A DNA stretch of 6,693 nt from JAXDLH01 sp034666705 (GTDB lineage: Bacteria; Chloroflexota; UBA6077; SHYK01): positions 1 through 6,693 of the forward strand of contig JAXDLH010000257.1 of the NCBI GenBank assembly GCA_034666705.1. The letters are read 5' to 3'. Below the pieces are notes generated by a model that saw only the letters and a program-made list of their open reading frames with translations, was not told where the DNA came from and did not search any database. The translations under genes and the position numbers were made by a program. Shown here piece after piece: positions 1 to 6,291 of this stretch; the stretch's first letter is position 1; every line of letters starts with the position of its first letter.

Positions 1-54
1 GGCGCCCTGCGCCATGCTCACCACAGGCAGGCCCTTGAGCTGACTCGCTTTCAC
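1..54 (-). CDS. PRC-barrel domain protein, N-terminal fragment (cut by left window edge)
   Basis: Reading leftward from a GTG at 54-52, 18 codons run open to the window edge and give VKASQLKGLPVVSMAQGA. The pattern K-A-S-x-L-K-G-L-P-V-V-S is typical of the first strand of PRC-barrel domains, small beta-barrels found in RNA-processing, photosynthetic reaction-centre and many uncharacterised bacterial proteins. A GGAGG at 61-65 lies 6 nt before the GTG, which strongly supports a true start. The start is only 24 nt past the stop of the lipoprotein gene, so this is probably the third gene of the penicillin-binding protein operon. Only 18 residues are visible, so the family call rests on a short motif and the molecular role cannot be given. 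Confidence 0.6.
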   Translation of the reverse strand, partial: MKASQLKGLPVVSMAQGA

Positions 55-60
55 ACTCGC

Positions 61-65
61 CCTCC
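61..65 (-). promoter_or_regulatory. Ribosome binding site of the truncated PRC-barrel-like gene
   Basis: The minus strand reads GGAGG followed by 6 nt and then GTG at 54. This near-ideal Shine-Dalgarno is the main evidence that a gene too short to stand out begins at 54. It lies in the short gap after the lipoprotein stop at 79-81. Confidence 0.65.
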
Positions 66-78
66 GAGCCGGGGGCGA

Positions 79-1539
79 TCAGCTTTCGTCGCTCGCATCC
101 CCACCGGCGGTATCTGGCGCGCTCGTCTGGCTCGAATCGTCGGCGTTCCGCAGGTGAAGATAGTCCACTACCTGCAGCGCCTGATTGATCTGCTCCTTGT
201 ACGTATCGCGCGCGTCGAGCATGACGTTGCGGAATCGCTCTTCCGCTTGCACGTCCGACTTCGTGCGAGTCGGATGAAACGTTAACACAAGGACGCGGCC
301 GGAGAGCAGGAAATCGTACGCGTGGGCGGGGGAAGGATCTTTTTGGCGCGGATCGCGCGCCGACGGGAACGGGTCGAGGTCGGATGCTTCGCCGGCGCTC
401 CACTTCACTGGCGTATCGGCATCGGGCTGGAGCTGCTCGTACAGCGCGGCCCAGCGCTCATCCTCGCGTAGCGCGAATGGGTCGCGCTTCCCGCGAGAGT
501 CATCGGGCCCTGTCACATAGTAGACGCGGACGGTGCCGTCCCAATCATAAGTAATGCGGAAGACCTTCCCTGCCGGGAGCCCATCGAGGCTGGTGCGGGT
601 TCCGAGCACATCCTCGACGGCCATATAGGGAATTCCCTCCCCCTGCGGGAGCAGGAAGCGCGTGAGCTGTGACCGCTCGGGCTCGGCGACGCGATTGGTC
701 ACGTACGCATGATCCATCGCATCACGCACCGGATCGAGGTGTGCGCGGCTGCGGTCCATATCGAGGACCTGCTCCACGCCGAGCTGCGTACTGGCTGCCA
801 GGTTGCGCACCGCCTCTACCTGATAGATATCCGGGTCGGGCACGCGGTAGATCAACTGGGCGAGGGCGGTCGGATTCGTGCGTCCCGTCCGCAACAGAAA
901 CGCGAGGTCCTTTGAGAGGTGAAGCTGACCGTGGCCAGGATTGCCGGCGGATTGCAGCTCATACGTGATGGGGAACGGATCCGTGAGATAGAAGCGCAGC
1001 ACGTCGCCGCGCGTGCTCACGAACTCCCGCACCTTCGCCGGCTGGCCGAGCCGCTCGTCGAGGTCCTGCTGCGCGCGCACCACGAAGGCATCCGCCGGCA
1101 CGGTGAGCGTGAATTCGTCCCCGGGCTGGATCGTATTCGCCTTCCGATTTGGATTCTGTGCGAAGAACTGCTCGCTTACGTAGTCCGCAGCGCTCTTGCC
1201 ATTCACGGAGAACAACGGTGTGAGTCGGTCGATCGCCACCTCCCCGGGGCTGCCGCCACTGAGGATGCGCACCCGAAACTGCTGCCGTCCCCGGTCGGCT
1301 GTGCCGAGCGGCTCCCAGGCATAGGTCGTCGCGATTTGCTCAGCGGGGAGCTCGACCTGAGGCTGCACCGGGTTGCCGACGAGGTTTGTCGTGACTGCCT
1401 CGGGCGCCTTCGGATTCAACTGGGCAGTGGCGAGCGTCATGATCTCCTGCGCCTGGCTCACACAGCCGCTGAGAACCAACGATGCGAGCACGAGCACGCC
1501 GAATGTGGAGAAGCGGCGCTTGCGACCAAGCAGCATCAT
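79..1539 (-). CDS. Lipoprotein with degenerate LysM-like segments, coupled to penicillin-binding protein
   Basis: A 486-residue protein of no family I recognise outright. The N-terminus has a basic stretch (GRKRR), a hydrophobic run and the lipobox LSGC with Cys26, so it is probably exported, lipidated and held on the outer face of the cytoplasmic membrane. Residues 119-148 look like the second half of a LysM domain: a helix, then NPNR, then IQPGDEFTLTVP, matching the usual NPN...I.PGQ.L.IP. Residues 238-261 and 295-331 (ending LPAGKVFRI) are weaker LysM-like stretches. The C-terminal 20 residues or so are Ser/Asp-rich and probably disordered. I chose the ATG at 1539 because it overlaps the TGA of the upstream penicillin-binding protein gene as ATGA, typical of translational coupling. 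An in-frame ATG at 1557 would add 6 residues. Seen: lipobox and overlap. Inferred: a role binding peptidoglycan or assisting the upstream synthase. Confidence 0.85.
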   Translation of the reverse strand: MMLLGRKRRFSTFGVLVLASLVLSGCVSQAQEIMTLATAQLNPKAPEAVTTNLVGNPVQPQVELPAEQIATTYAWEPLGTADRGRQQFRVRILSGGSPGEVAIDRLTPLFSVNGKSAADYVSEQFFAQNPNRKANTIQPGDEFTLTVPADAFVVRAQQDLDERLGQPAKVREFVSTRGDVLRFYLTDPFPITYELQSAGNPGHGQLHLSKDLAFLLRTGRTNPTALAQLIYRVPDPDIYQVEAVRNLAASTQLGVEQVLDMDRSRAHLDPVRDAMDHAYVTNRVAEPERSQLTRFLLPQGEGIPYMAVEDVLGTRTSLDGLPAGKVFRITYDWDGTVRVYYVTGPDDSRGKRDPFALREDERWAALYEQLQPDADTPVKWSAGEASDLDPFPSARDPRQKDPSPAHAYDFLLSGRVLVLTFHPTRTKSDVQAEERFRNVMLDARDTYKEQINQALQVVDYLHLRNADDSSQTSAPDTAGGDASDES

Positions 1540-3668
1540 GGATCCGGCCTCATCCAATCCATGTTGAGAACGTTGATCTCCTCATGGCCCGCGAGGAAGA
1601 CTTCTTCGTGGCTCGCCTGCCCGGGACGCGTATTCCCGACGTTTGGGATCTGCTTGAACACGAGGCCATCGGGCACCGGGAACGAATCAGGCGCGTACTG
1701 ATACCGGTCGATGAGCGTATGCATCATGTCGACCCACATCTTGCCTGCCGTGAGGGAGCTCGAGACCTTGATCATCGGATCGTTGTTCGTGTTGCCCATC
1801 CATACGCCGATGCACATCTGGGGTAGACAGCCGATCGTCCACGTATCGCGATAATCGTCCGTGGTCCCCGTCTTCATCATGTGCGGTCGACCGATGTTGA
1901 GCGGCGTCGCCGGGCCGAAGGTCACGAGGCGTGCGTTGGCGTCGCCCATGATGCTGAGCAGTTGGTACGTCACGCGCGGGTCCACGATCTGCTTGCCCGG
2001 CGCCTCGGGGTTCGCCTCATGCAGCACCTCGCCGCGGGCGGTCGTGACCTCGAGGTACGGTTCGATCGGCACCTGGTTCCCCTCACGAGCGATCGTGCTG
2101 TACGCGCCAACCATTTCGAGCAACTGCACTTCTCCACCGCCAAGCGTGAGTGAGAGCCAATGCCGGTCCCAGTCGTCGAGCGTAGAGATGCCAAGGCGAC
2201 GCGCCATCGTCTGCAAGGTTGGCACGCCGATGTACTTGAGCACCTTCACGGCAGGCACGTTGAGGCTGTTGCCAAGCGCATCACGGATGGTAGTGCGCCC
2301 GTAGAACTTGTCCTCGAAATCCGTGGGCACGTAGGGCGGTTGGCCGGGCGGCGCGGAGAAAGGGGTGACGACGTCGTCGAGCTGGGTGGCAGGATTCAGC
2401 CCCTTCTCGAAACCTGCGAGATAAAGCAACGGCTTGATCGAGGAGCCGGGCTGGCGGCCCGCCACGGTTACGTTGACCTGGCCGTTGATCGACGAGTCGA
2501 GGAAATTCTTGCTGCCAACCATCGCCATAATCTCGCCATTGCGTGGATCGATGACGACCATCGCCGAATTATTGGCGTGCCCAATGCGGCGCACATCCTC
2601 GCCGTTCGCGACAACTTGTTCGGCCATGGCCTGAATCTCGGGGTCGATCGTCGTCTTGATCGTGAGGCCTTCGGTGTAGAGTGCCTCCGGCCCGAAGTCC
2701 TCGCGCGCCCGATCTTGAATGTAGTTGACCCAATGGGGAGCAGTAAGCGGCGGGGGCGTCGCCCGCTGGAAGGTGAGCGGCTCGTCCTTCGCCGCATCGG
2801 CTTCATCCTGATTCAAATACCCAGCAAGCACCATCTGATCCAATACATACGCCTGGCGAGACTTCGCCGCAGGGAGGTTGTGGAGCGGATCGTAGGCGGA
2901 GGGGCTCTGTGGGAGACCGGCGATCATGGCCGCCTGGGGCAGGTCGAGGTCCTTGGCGGCCACCCCGAAGTAGCGTTCAGCGGCAGCCTCAGCGCCATAT
3001 GACTGGTTGCCGTAGTAGACGATGTTCAGGTAACTCTCGATCAGCTCGTCCTTGCTGTAGTGGCGGTCGAGCTGGAGGGCGGCTACCGCCTCCTTGACCT
3101 TGCGGCCCAACGTCTGCTCGGTGCGCTCATCCTGAAAGAAAACGTTGCGGGCAAGCTGCATCTCGAGCGTGCTGGCGCCAGAGGAGATGCCGTCGGCACC
3201 GGCATTCTGGGTCAACGCGCGCGCGAGACCAAAGGGATCCACGCCGTTATGACTGAAGAAGCGACGGTCCTCGGCGGCGACTGTCGCCTGCACCAGCGTC
3301 GGCGAGATCTCCGCCAGTGGCATGAATGTCCGCTGGCCGTAGTTGACGTCGTTCATCGTCGCGAGCACGGATCCGTCGCGCGCGAGGATCGTCGTCGTCT
3401 GGGGGAATCCCTGATCCAGGGCAGTGAGGCTCTTGTAGTCGACGAGGTCCGTGTTCACCGTATTGCGAACCCGAATTGCGCCTTTGCCGCCCGCCGCGGC
3501 CACGGTTCCGCAGGCGGCCAGCAACACGGGGAACAGCAAGATCGTAGCGGCGATGATGCCGATAAGGCCTCGCGGACCAAATCGCCCGCGGCGTGGGCGT
3601 CGTCTTCGGCCGCGGAGATACCAGTAATGCTCCGTACCTGGCGGCGGGCGCAGTGCGGATTGGTCCAT
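1536..3668 (-). CDS. Class A penicillin-binding protein (bifunctional transglycosylase/transpeptidase)
   Basis: Polymerises lipid II into glycan strands and crosslinks the stem peptides on the outer face of the membrane. Of 710 residues, the first 34 are cytoplasmic and very Arg-rich, followed by a single membrane segment at about 34-53. The GT51 transglycosylase domain (about 105-290) has EDRRFFSHNG with catalytic Glu133, GASTLEMQLARN (164-175), RKVKE (189-193) and the ELIESYLNIVYYGN motif (208-221). The transpeptidase domain (about 345-650) has SSIK (Ser409 nucleophile, Lys412), SLN (468-470) and KTGT (599-602). All key residues are present and the length is normal for class A enzymes. The ATG at 3668 is preferred because GAGG (3676-3679) lies 7 nt before it; the ATG at 3674, two codons upstream, is only 1 nt from that site. 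Odd points: the membrane segment ends in LAAC, a lipobox-like sequence, and a Cys pair (614, 619) follows KTGT. First gene of an envelope operon. Confidence 0.96.
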   Translation of the reverse strand: MDQSALRPPPGTEHYWYLRGRRRRPRRGRFGPRGLIGIIAATILLFPVLLAACGTVAAAGGKGAIRVRNTVNTDLVDYKSLTALDQGFPQTTTILARDGSVLATMNDVNYGQRTFMPLAEISPTLVQATVAAEDRRFFSHNGVDPFGLARALTQNAGADGISSGASTLEMQLARNVFFQDERTEQTLGRKVKEAVAALQLDRHYSKDELIESYLNIVYYGNQSYGAEAAAERYFGVAAKDLDLPQAAMIAGLPQSPSAYDPLHNLPAAKSRQAYVLDQMVLAGYLNQDEADAAKDEPLTFQRATPPPLTAPHWVNYIQDRAREDFGPEALYTEGLTIKTTIDPEIQAMAEQVVANGEDVRRIGHANNSAMVVIDPRNGEIMAMVGSKNFLDSSINGQVNVTVAGRQPGSSIKPLLYLAGFEKGLNPATQLDDVVTPFSAPPGQPPYVPTDFEDKFYGRTTIRDALGNSLNVPAVKVLKYIGVPTLQTMARRLGISTLDDWDRHWLSLTLGGGEVQLLEMVGAYSTIAREGNQVPIEPYLEVTTARGEVLHEANPEAPGKQIVDPRVTYQLLSIMGDANARLVTFGPATPLNIGRPHMMKTGTTDDYRDTWTIGCLPQMCIGVWMGNTNNDPMIKVSSSLTAGKMWVDMMHTLIDRYQYAPDSFPVPDGLVFKQIPNVGNTRPGQASHEEVFLAGHEEINVLNMDWMRPDP

Positions 3669-3675
3669 GGGCATG

Positions 3676-3679
3676 CCTC
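3676..3679 (-). promoter_or_regulatory. Ribosome binding site deciding the penicillin-binding protein start
   Basis: The minus strand reads GAGG, then 7 nt, then ATG at 3668. The alternative ATG at 3674 is too close (1 nt) to use this site, so the downstream ATG is the better start. The difference is two residues. Confidence 0.5.
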
Positions 3680-3726
3680 GGGGAAAGAGCTTCGTACACA
3701 GTCTACGGATGGAATCAGACCCATCG

Positions 3727-3753
3727 CGTTGCGGAACGTTGCCCGAACGTTGC
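3727..3753. repeat. Three phased CGTTGC direct repeats, possible operator
   Basis: CGTTGC occurs at 3727-3732, 3737-3742 and 3748-3753, with repeat periods of 10 and 11 bp, about one helical turn. The last two copies sit inside GAACGTTGCC units, and each contains the palindrome AACGTT (3735-3740 and 3746-3751). The block lies 59-85 bp before the penicillin-binding protein start, where that gene's promoter would be expected, in the divergent gap shared with the hemerythrin gene. Helical phasing suggests cooperative binding of a regulator. No regulator is identifiable, and I could not pick a convincing promoter for the minus-strand gene here. Confidence 0.4.
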
Positions 3754-3823
3754 CGACATCGCGGGGTAAATCACTGTGTCCGGATGGCATGTGACAGATC
3801 AATGAACCGACGAATGGAATGGC

Positions 3824-3851
3824 TTGCGCCAGGGGTTGCGGTCCGTAGGAT
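3824..3851 (+). promoter_or_regulatory. Candidate sigma-70-type promoter of the hemerythrin gene
   Basis: TTGCGC at 3824-3829 (-35) and TAGGAT at 3846-3851 (-10) are separated by 16 bp. The predicted transcript would start near 3858 and have a leader of about 50 nt before the ATG at 3907. The hexamers match the consensus TTGACA/TATAAT at 3 and 4 positions. Position and spacing fit, but no experimental support is visible in sequence. Confidence 0.45.
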
Positions 3852-3896
3852 GAATACAGGGTGGCTGCATCGGCGCCCAGATTCTGGATCCGCAAC

Positions 3897-3902
3897 GGAG
3901 GA
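3897..3902 (+). promoter_or_regulatory. Ribosome binding site of the hemerythrin gene
   Basis: GGAGGA ends 4 nt before the ATG at 3907. It fixes the start of the hemerythrin gene, because the same frame stays open for about 80 codons upstream (to 3667) without comparable signals. Confidence 0.75.
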
Positions 3903-3906
3903 CAAA

Positions 3907-4371
3907 ATGGCCGAGAAGATGATGGACGCAATCAGCATGTTGGAGCAGGACCACCGAAAGGTCGAGGGGCTCTTCAAGGAGTTTGAGGGCAAGGGTGACC
4001 GCGCCGCCAAGGCCAAAATGGATCTCGCACGCGCGATCAGTGAAGAGCTCGAGGTCCACACCAAACTCGAGAATGAGATCTTCTACCCGGCCGCCCGCGA
4101 GGTCGCGGAGGAGATGGTTGCCGAGGCATACGAGGAGCACCACGTCGTCGACGGGATTCTCGAGGAGATCGGTGCGATGCCGGAGCCGAACGAGCAGTTC
4201 GACGCGAAGATGCTGGTGCTCAAGGAGCAGATCGAGCACCACGTCGAAGAGGAAGAGAAGGAGATGTTCCCCAAGGTCAAGCGCGGCCTCGGCAAGGAGC
4301 GCATGGATCAGCTTGGCGAGCAGATGATGCAGCGCAAGCAGGCACTCATGCGCGAGACCCGCGCCGCATAG
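3907..4371 (+). CDS. Hemerythrin HHE cation-binding domain protein
   Basis: A 154-residue, soluble, almost wholly helical and highly charged protein. It fits the four-helix hemerythrin/HHE fold, which carries a non-heme di-iron centre used in oxygen binding or sensing, iron handling or protection from nitrosative and oxidative stress. Likely ligands are His16 (LEQDHRKVEGLF), His51 and Glu55 (HTKLENEIFYP, the HxxxE motif), His78 or His79 (EEHHVVDGIL), and His111 or His112 with Glu116 (HHVEEEEKEMFP, the second HxxxE motif). All expected ligand positions are filled. There is no signal peptide, so it is cytoplasmic. It is a single-domain, stand-alone protein with no fused sensor or ligase domain. 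It has its own apparent promoter, a strong GGAGGA site and a strong hairpin after its stop, so it is probably monocistronic. The exact physiological role cannot be read from sequence. Confidence 0.93.
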   Translation: MAEKMMDAISMLEQDHRKVEGLFKEFEGKGDRAAKAKMDLARAISEELEVHTKLENEIFYPAAREVAEEMVAEAYEEHHVVDGILEEIGAMPEPNEQFDAKMLVLKEQIEHHVEEEEKEMFPKVKRGLGKERMDQLGEQMMQRKQALMRETRAA

Positions 4372-4394
4372 TCGCCCTGCTCAGATCGCGCATT

Positions 4395-4427
4395 GGAGGG
4401 CTCTCGGGCGATGCCCGGGAGCCCTCC
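4395..4427. terminator. Strong GC-rich hairpin between convergent genes, likely bidirectional terminator
   Basis: GGAGGGCTCTCGGGC (4395-4409) pairs with GCCCGGGAGCCCTCC (4413-4427) around a 3-nt GAT loop: 15 bp with a single G-T wobble. It begins 23 nt after the hemerythrin stop and lies about 150 nt beyond the stop of the convergent amidohydrolase gene. There is no T-run on either side, so it would be a U-less terminator or an mRNA 3'-end stabiliser. The remaining gap to 4580 shows no convincing gene. Confidence 0.7.
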
Positions 4428-4580
4428 GGCTACGTGAATCGCCGCGGTACACCCTCGTGAGCTGCTCTCCGAGCTTGTCGGCATTGAACATGAGCAGATT
4501 GCCGGCACGTTGGTGGCACGCCCCGCGCAGCAGCCGGCGGCGCGCTCGCTATTCACGCACCGCACCTCCACCCGCGCCGG
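4428..4580. other. Convergent intergenic spacer after the hairpin, no supported gene
   Basis: Short open frames exist on both strands but none has a ribosome site or a recognisable product. The frame 4438-4584 (plus) has no good start codon and could at most be a gene remnant. I see no second hairpin with a T-run for the amidohydrolase transcript. Confidence 0.5.
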
Positions 4581-6257
4581 CTAGGCACGGCCGCCGCGGC
4601 GGGCAACGCGGCCCGGATAGGCGCCGGTGTGCTCGCCATCCTCGATGAGCACCTGGCCATTGACGACCGTCCACTCGATTCCCTGAGCGAGCTGGCGGCG
4701 ACGCGTCGCCCCACCGGGCAAGTCCGCGGCTTCGTCCGGCTCGAGGGGACCAATCGTGGCCGGGTCGAACACCATCAGGTCGGCAGCCATCCCGGGCTGC
4801 ACCAGCCCACGATCGTGCAACCCAAAGAGCGACGCCGGAATGAAGGTGAGCTTGCGAATCGCCTCCTCGAGGGGCATGATGCCCTTCTCCCGCACCCAGT
4901 GGGAGAGCAGGTACGTCGCATAGCTGTAGTCGGTGCGGAACACGACGTGGGCGCCGCCGTCCGACTGGCCGATCACGGTGTATGGGCTGGTGAGCAGCAC
5001 GGTCATCGCCTCGTCATCGCTGTTTACTTCGCGGCGCTCGAACTCCGTGTCCAGTTCCTCCTCGAGGGCGAGGTCGAGGAACACGTCGAGAACGTCGCGC
5101 CCCTGCTCCCGTGCGATCTGGGCCACGCTCTTGCCTTCGAGCCCGCGATTCTTGGGCAGCATGGGACGAAAGACGAATTGCAGGTCCCAGCGGCGCGTGA
5201 AGTCGCCGCCCTTCTCCGGGTCCGATGGCGTCTCGACCGCCTCGACGTGCAGCCTGGCGCGCGTCGCCGCATCACGGAACGCCCGCTTGCGCTCCTCAAG
5301 GGACAGCAGCATCACCGTTCGCCACGTAGGCATCGCGTCGAAATGCTGCGCCGTTTTCAGCGTGTAGCGCAGGTCACCAGGTCGGGGCATGACGAACTGG
5401 TAGGCGCGGTGGCCCTCGCGCATCAACGCCTCGGACTCCGCCAGGCGGTCACGCCAGCGGTTCGGCGCCACCGCTTGCTGGGTGACGTTGGCGTAGAACA
5501 CGGGGCGACCGCTGCGCCGGACCAGCGCAATACCAAGCTCGCGATCGCCGCCGTATTGAATCACGCCCCGACCCACCTCGTCGGGAACCGCCGCCACGGC
5601 GAAAATCTCCTCGTCGGCAGCCAGGTTCGTCGGCGCGAGCCGGCCATTCCAGTCGAAATGGCGCATGTTACGCTCGAAAGACACCCCCACAGCGCCGGCC
5701 TCGAGCCCCTCGCGGACGATCGCGCACATCGCCGCGACTTCGTCATCGGTCGCATGGCGCTCCTGGGAGGCCTCGCCCATCACGTAGCGGCGCACCGCCG
5801 AATGGCCGATGAGGCAGGCCACGTTGACGCCCAGCCGCTGGTCCAGCGCATCCATGTACTGGGGGATGGTCTCCCACCTCCAGTCGACGCCGCTGCGGAT
5901 CGCCTCCAGGGGAATCGCCTCGACGTGGGAGAGCACGCTCGCCAGCGTCTCGCGGTCACCCTCGTGAGCGGGCGCCAGCGCGAGCGAGCAGTTGCCCATG
6001 ATGACCGTCGTCGCGCCGTGATAGCACGAATAGGTGCAAAGCGGGTCCCAGGTGACTTGCGCATCGTAGTGCGTGTGGTTCTCGACGATGCCCGGCGCGA
6101 CGGTGAGACCATCGGCGTTCAGGACCCGACGCGCCTCGCCCGCGACCTTGCCAACCTCGACGATGCGGCCGCCGCTGATCGCGACGTCGCCACGATACCC
6201 TGGAATGCCGGAGCCATCGACGATCATGCCGTTGCGGATAAGCAGGTCGAATGGCAT
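4581..6257 (-). CDS. Amidohydrolase, N-acyl-D-amino-acid deacylase-like (COG3653-type)
   Basis: A 558-residue cytoplasmic metal-dependent hydrolase. It opens with the composite beta-sandwich start typical of the superfamily (DLLIRNGMIVDGSG), followed by NHTHYDAQ with metal ligands His61 and His63, GNCSLALAP with Cys90, IGHSAVRRYVMG around His152, QSDGGAH with the presumed catalytic Asp433, and the C-terminal signature GLHDRGLVQPGMAADLMVFDP. These match D-aminoacylase motifs in order. However, the two histidines that follow in D-aminoacylase (THxR and SHLK contexts) are absent: here those stretches read GVIQYGGD (231-238) and GRPVFYANVTQQ (250-261). The substrate is therefore uncertain: an amide, imide or lactam is likely, not necessarily an N-acyl-D-amino acid. 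The start is the ATG at 6257, 7 nt after GGAGGG (6265-6270); a GTG at 6260 is possible. It lies 34 nt after the oxygenase-like gene and is probably co-transcribed with it. Confidence 0.9.
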   Translation of the reverse strand: MPFDLLIRNGMIVDGSGIPGYRGDVAISGGRIVEVGKVAGEARRVLNADGLTVAPGIVENHTHYDAQVTWDPLCTYSCYHGATTVIMGNCSLALAPAHEGDRETLASVLSHVEAIPLEAIRSGVDWRWETIPQYMDALDQRLGVNVACLIGHSAVRRYVMGEASQERHATDDEVAAMCAIVREGLEAGAVGVSFERNMRHFDWNGRLAPTNLAADEEIFAVAAVPDEVGRGVIQYGGDRELGIALVRRSGRPVFYANVTQQAVAPNRWRDRLAESEALMREGHRAYQFVMPRPGDLRYTLKTAQHFDAMPTWRTVMLLSLEERKRAFRDAATRARLHVEAVETPSDPEKGGDFTRRWDLQFVFRPMLPKNRGLEGKSVAQIAREQGRDVLDVFLDLALEEELDTEFERREVNSDDEAMTVLLTSPYTVIGQSDGGAHVVFRTDYSYATYLLSHWVREKGIMPLEEAIRKLTFIPASLFGLHDRGLVQPGMAADLMVFDPATIGPLEPDEAADLPGGATRRRQLAQGIEWTVVNGQVLIEDGEHTGAYPGRVARRGGRA

Positions 6258-6264
6258 CACGCTT

Positions 6265-6270
6265 CCCTCC
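6265..6270 (-). promoter_or_regulatory. Ribosome binding site of the amidohydrolase gene
   Basis: The minus strand reads GGAGGG, then 4 nt to GTG (6260) or 7 nt to ATG (6257). The spacing favours the ATG. No promoter-like sequence fits in the 34-nt gap before it, consistent with read-through from the upstream gene. Confidence 0.65.
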
Positions 6271-6291
6271 TGCGCCTGTGCGGCTTCCAGC

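Noticed and set aside
919..1701. Plus-strand open frame of 260 codons opposite the lipoprotein gene
   Set aside because: It crosses the junction of two well-supported minus-strand genes and has shadow-like composition without motifs.
2160..3002. Plus-strand open frame of 280 codons opposite the penicillin-binding protein gene
   Set aside because: It is antisense to the conserved catalytic domains, which explain the base composition of this stretch.
3667..3906. N-terminal extension of the hemerythrin frame by about 80 codons
   Set aside because: The extension overlaps the start of the divergent penicillin-binding protein gene, has no family similarity, and a strong GGAGGA precedes the ATG at 3907.
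3455..3931. Minus-strand open frame of 158 codons over the divergent intergenic region
   Set aside because: It is out of frame with the penicillin-binding protein, overlaps its N-terminus and the hemerythrin start, and shows no motif.
4500..4582. Short inverted repeats (GCCGGC copies and CGCGC/GCGCG) as a terminator for the amidohydrolase
   Set aside because: The stems are only about 5-6 bp with long loops and no T-run, which is expected by chance in GC-rich DNA.
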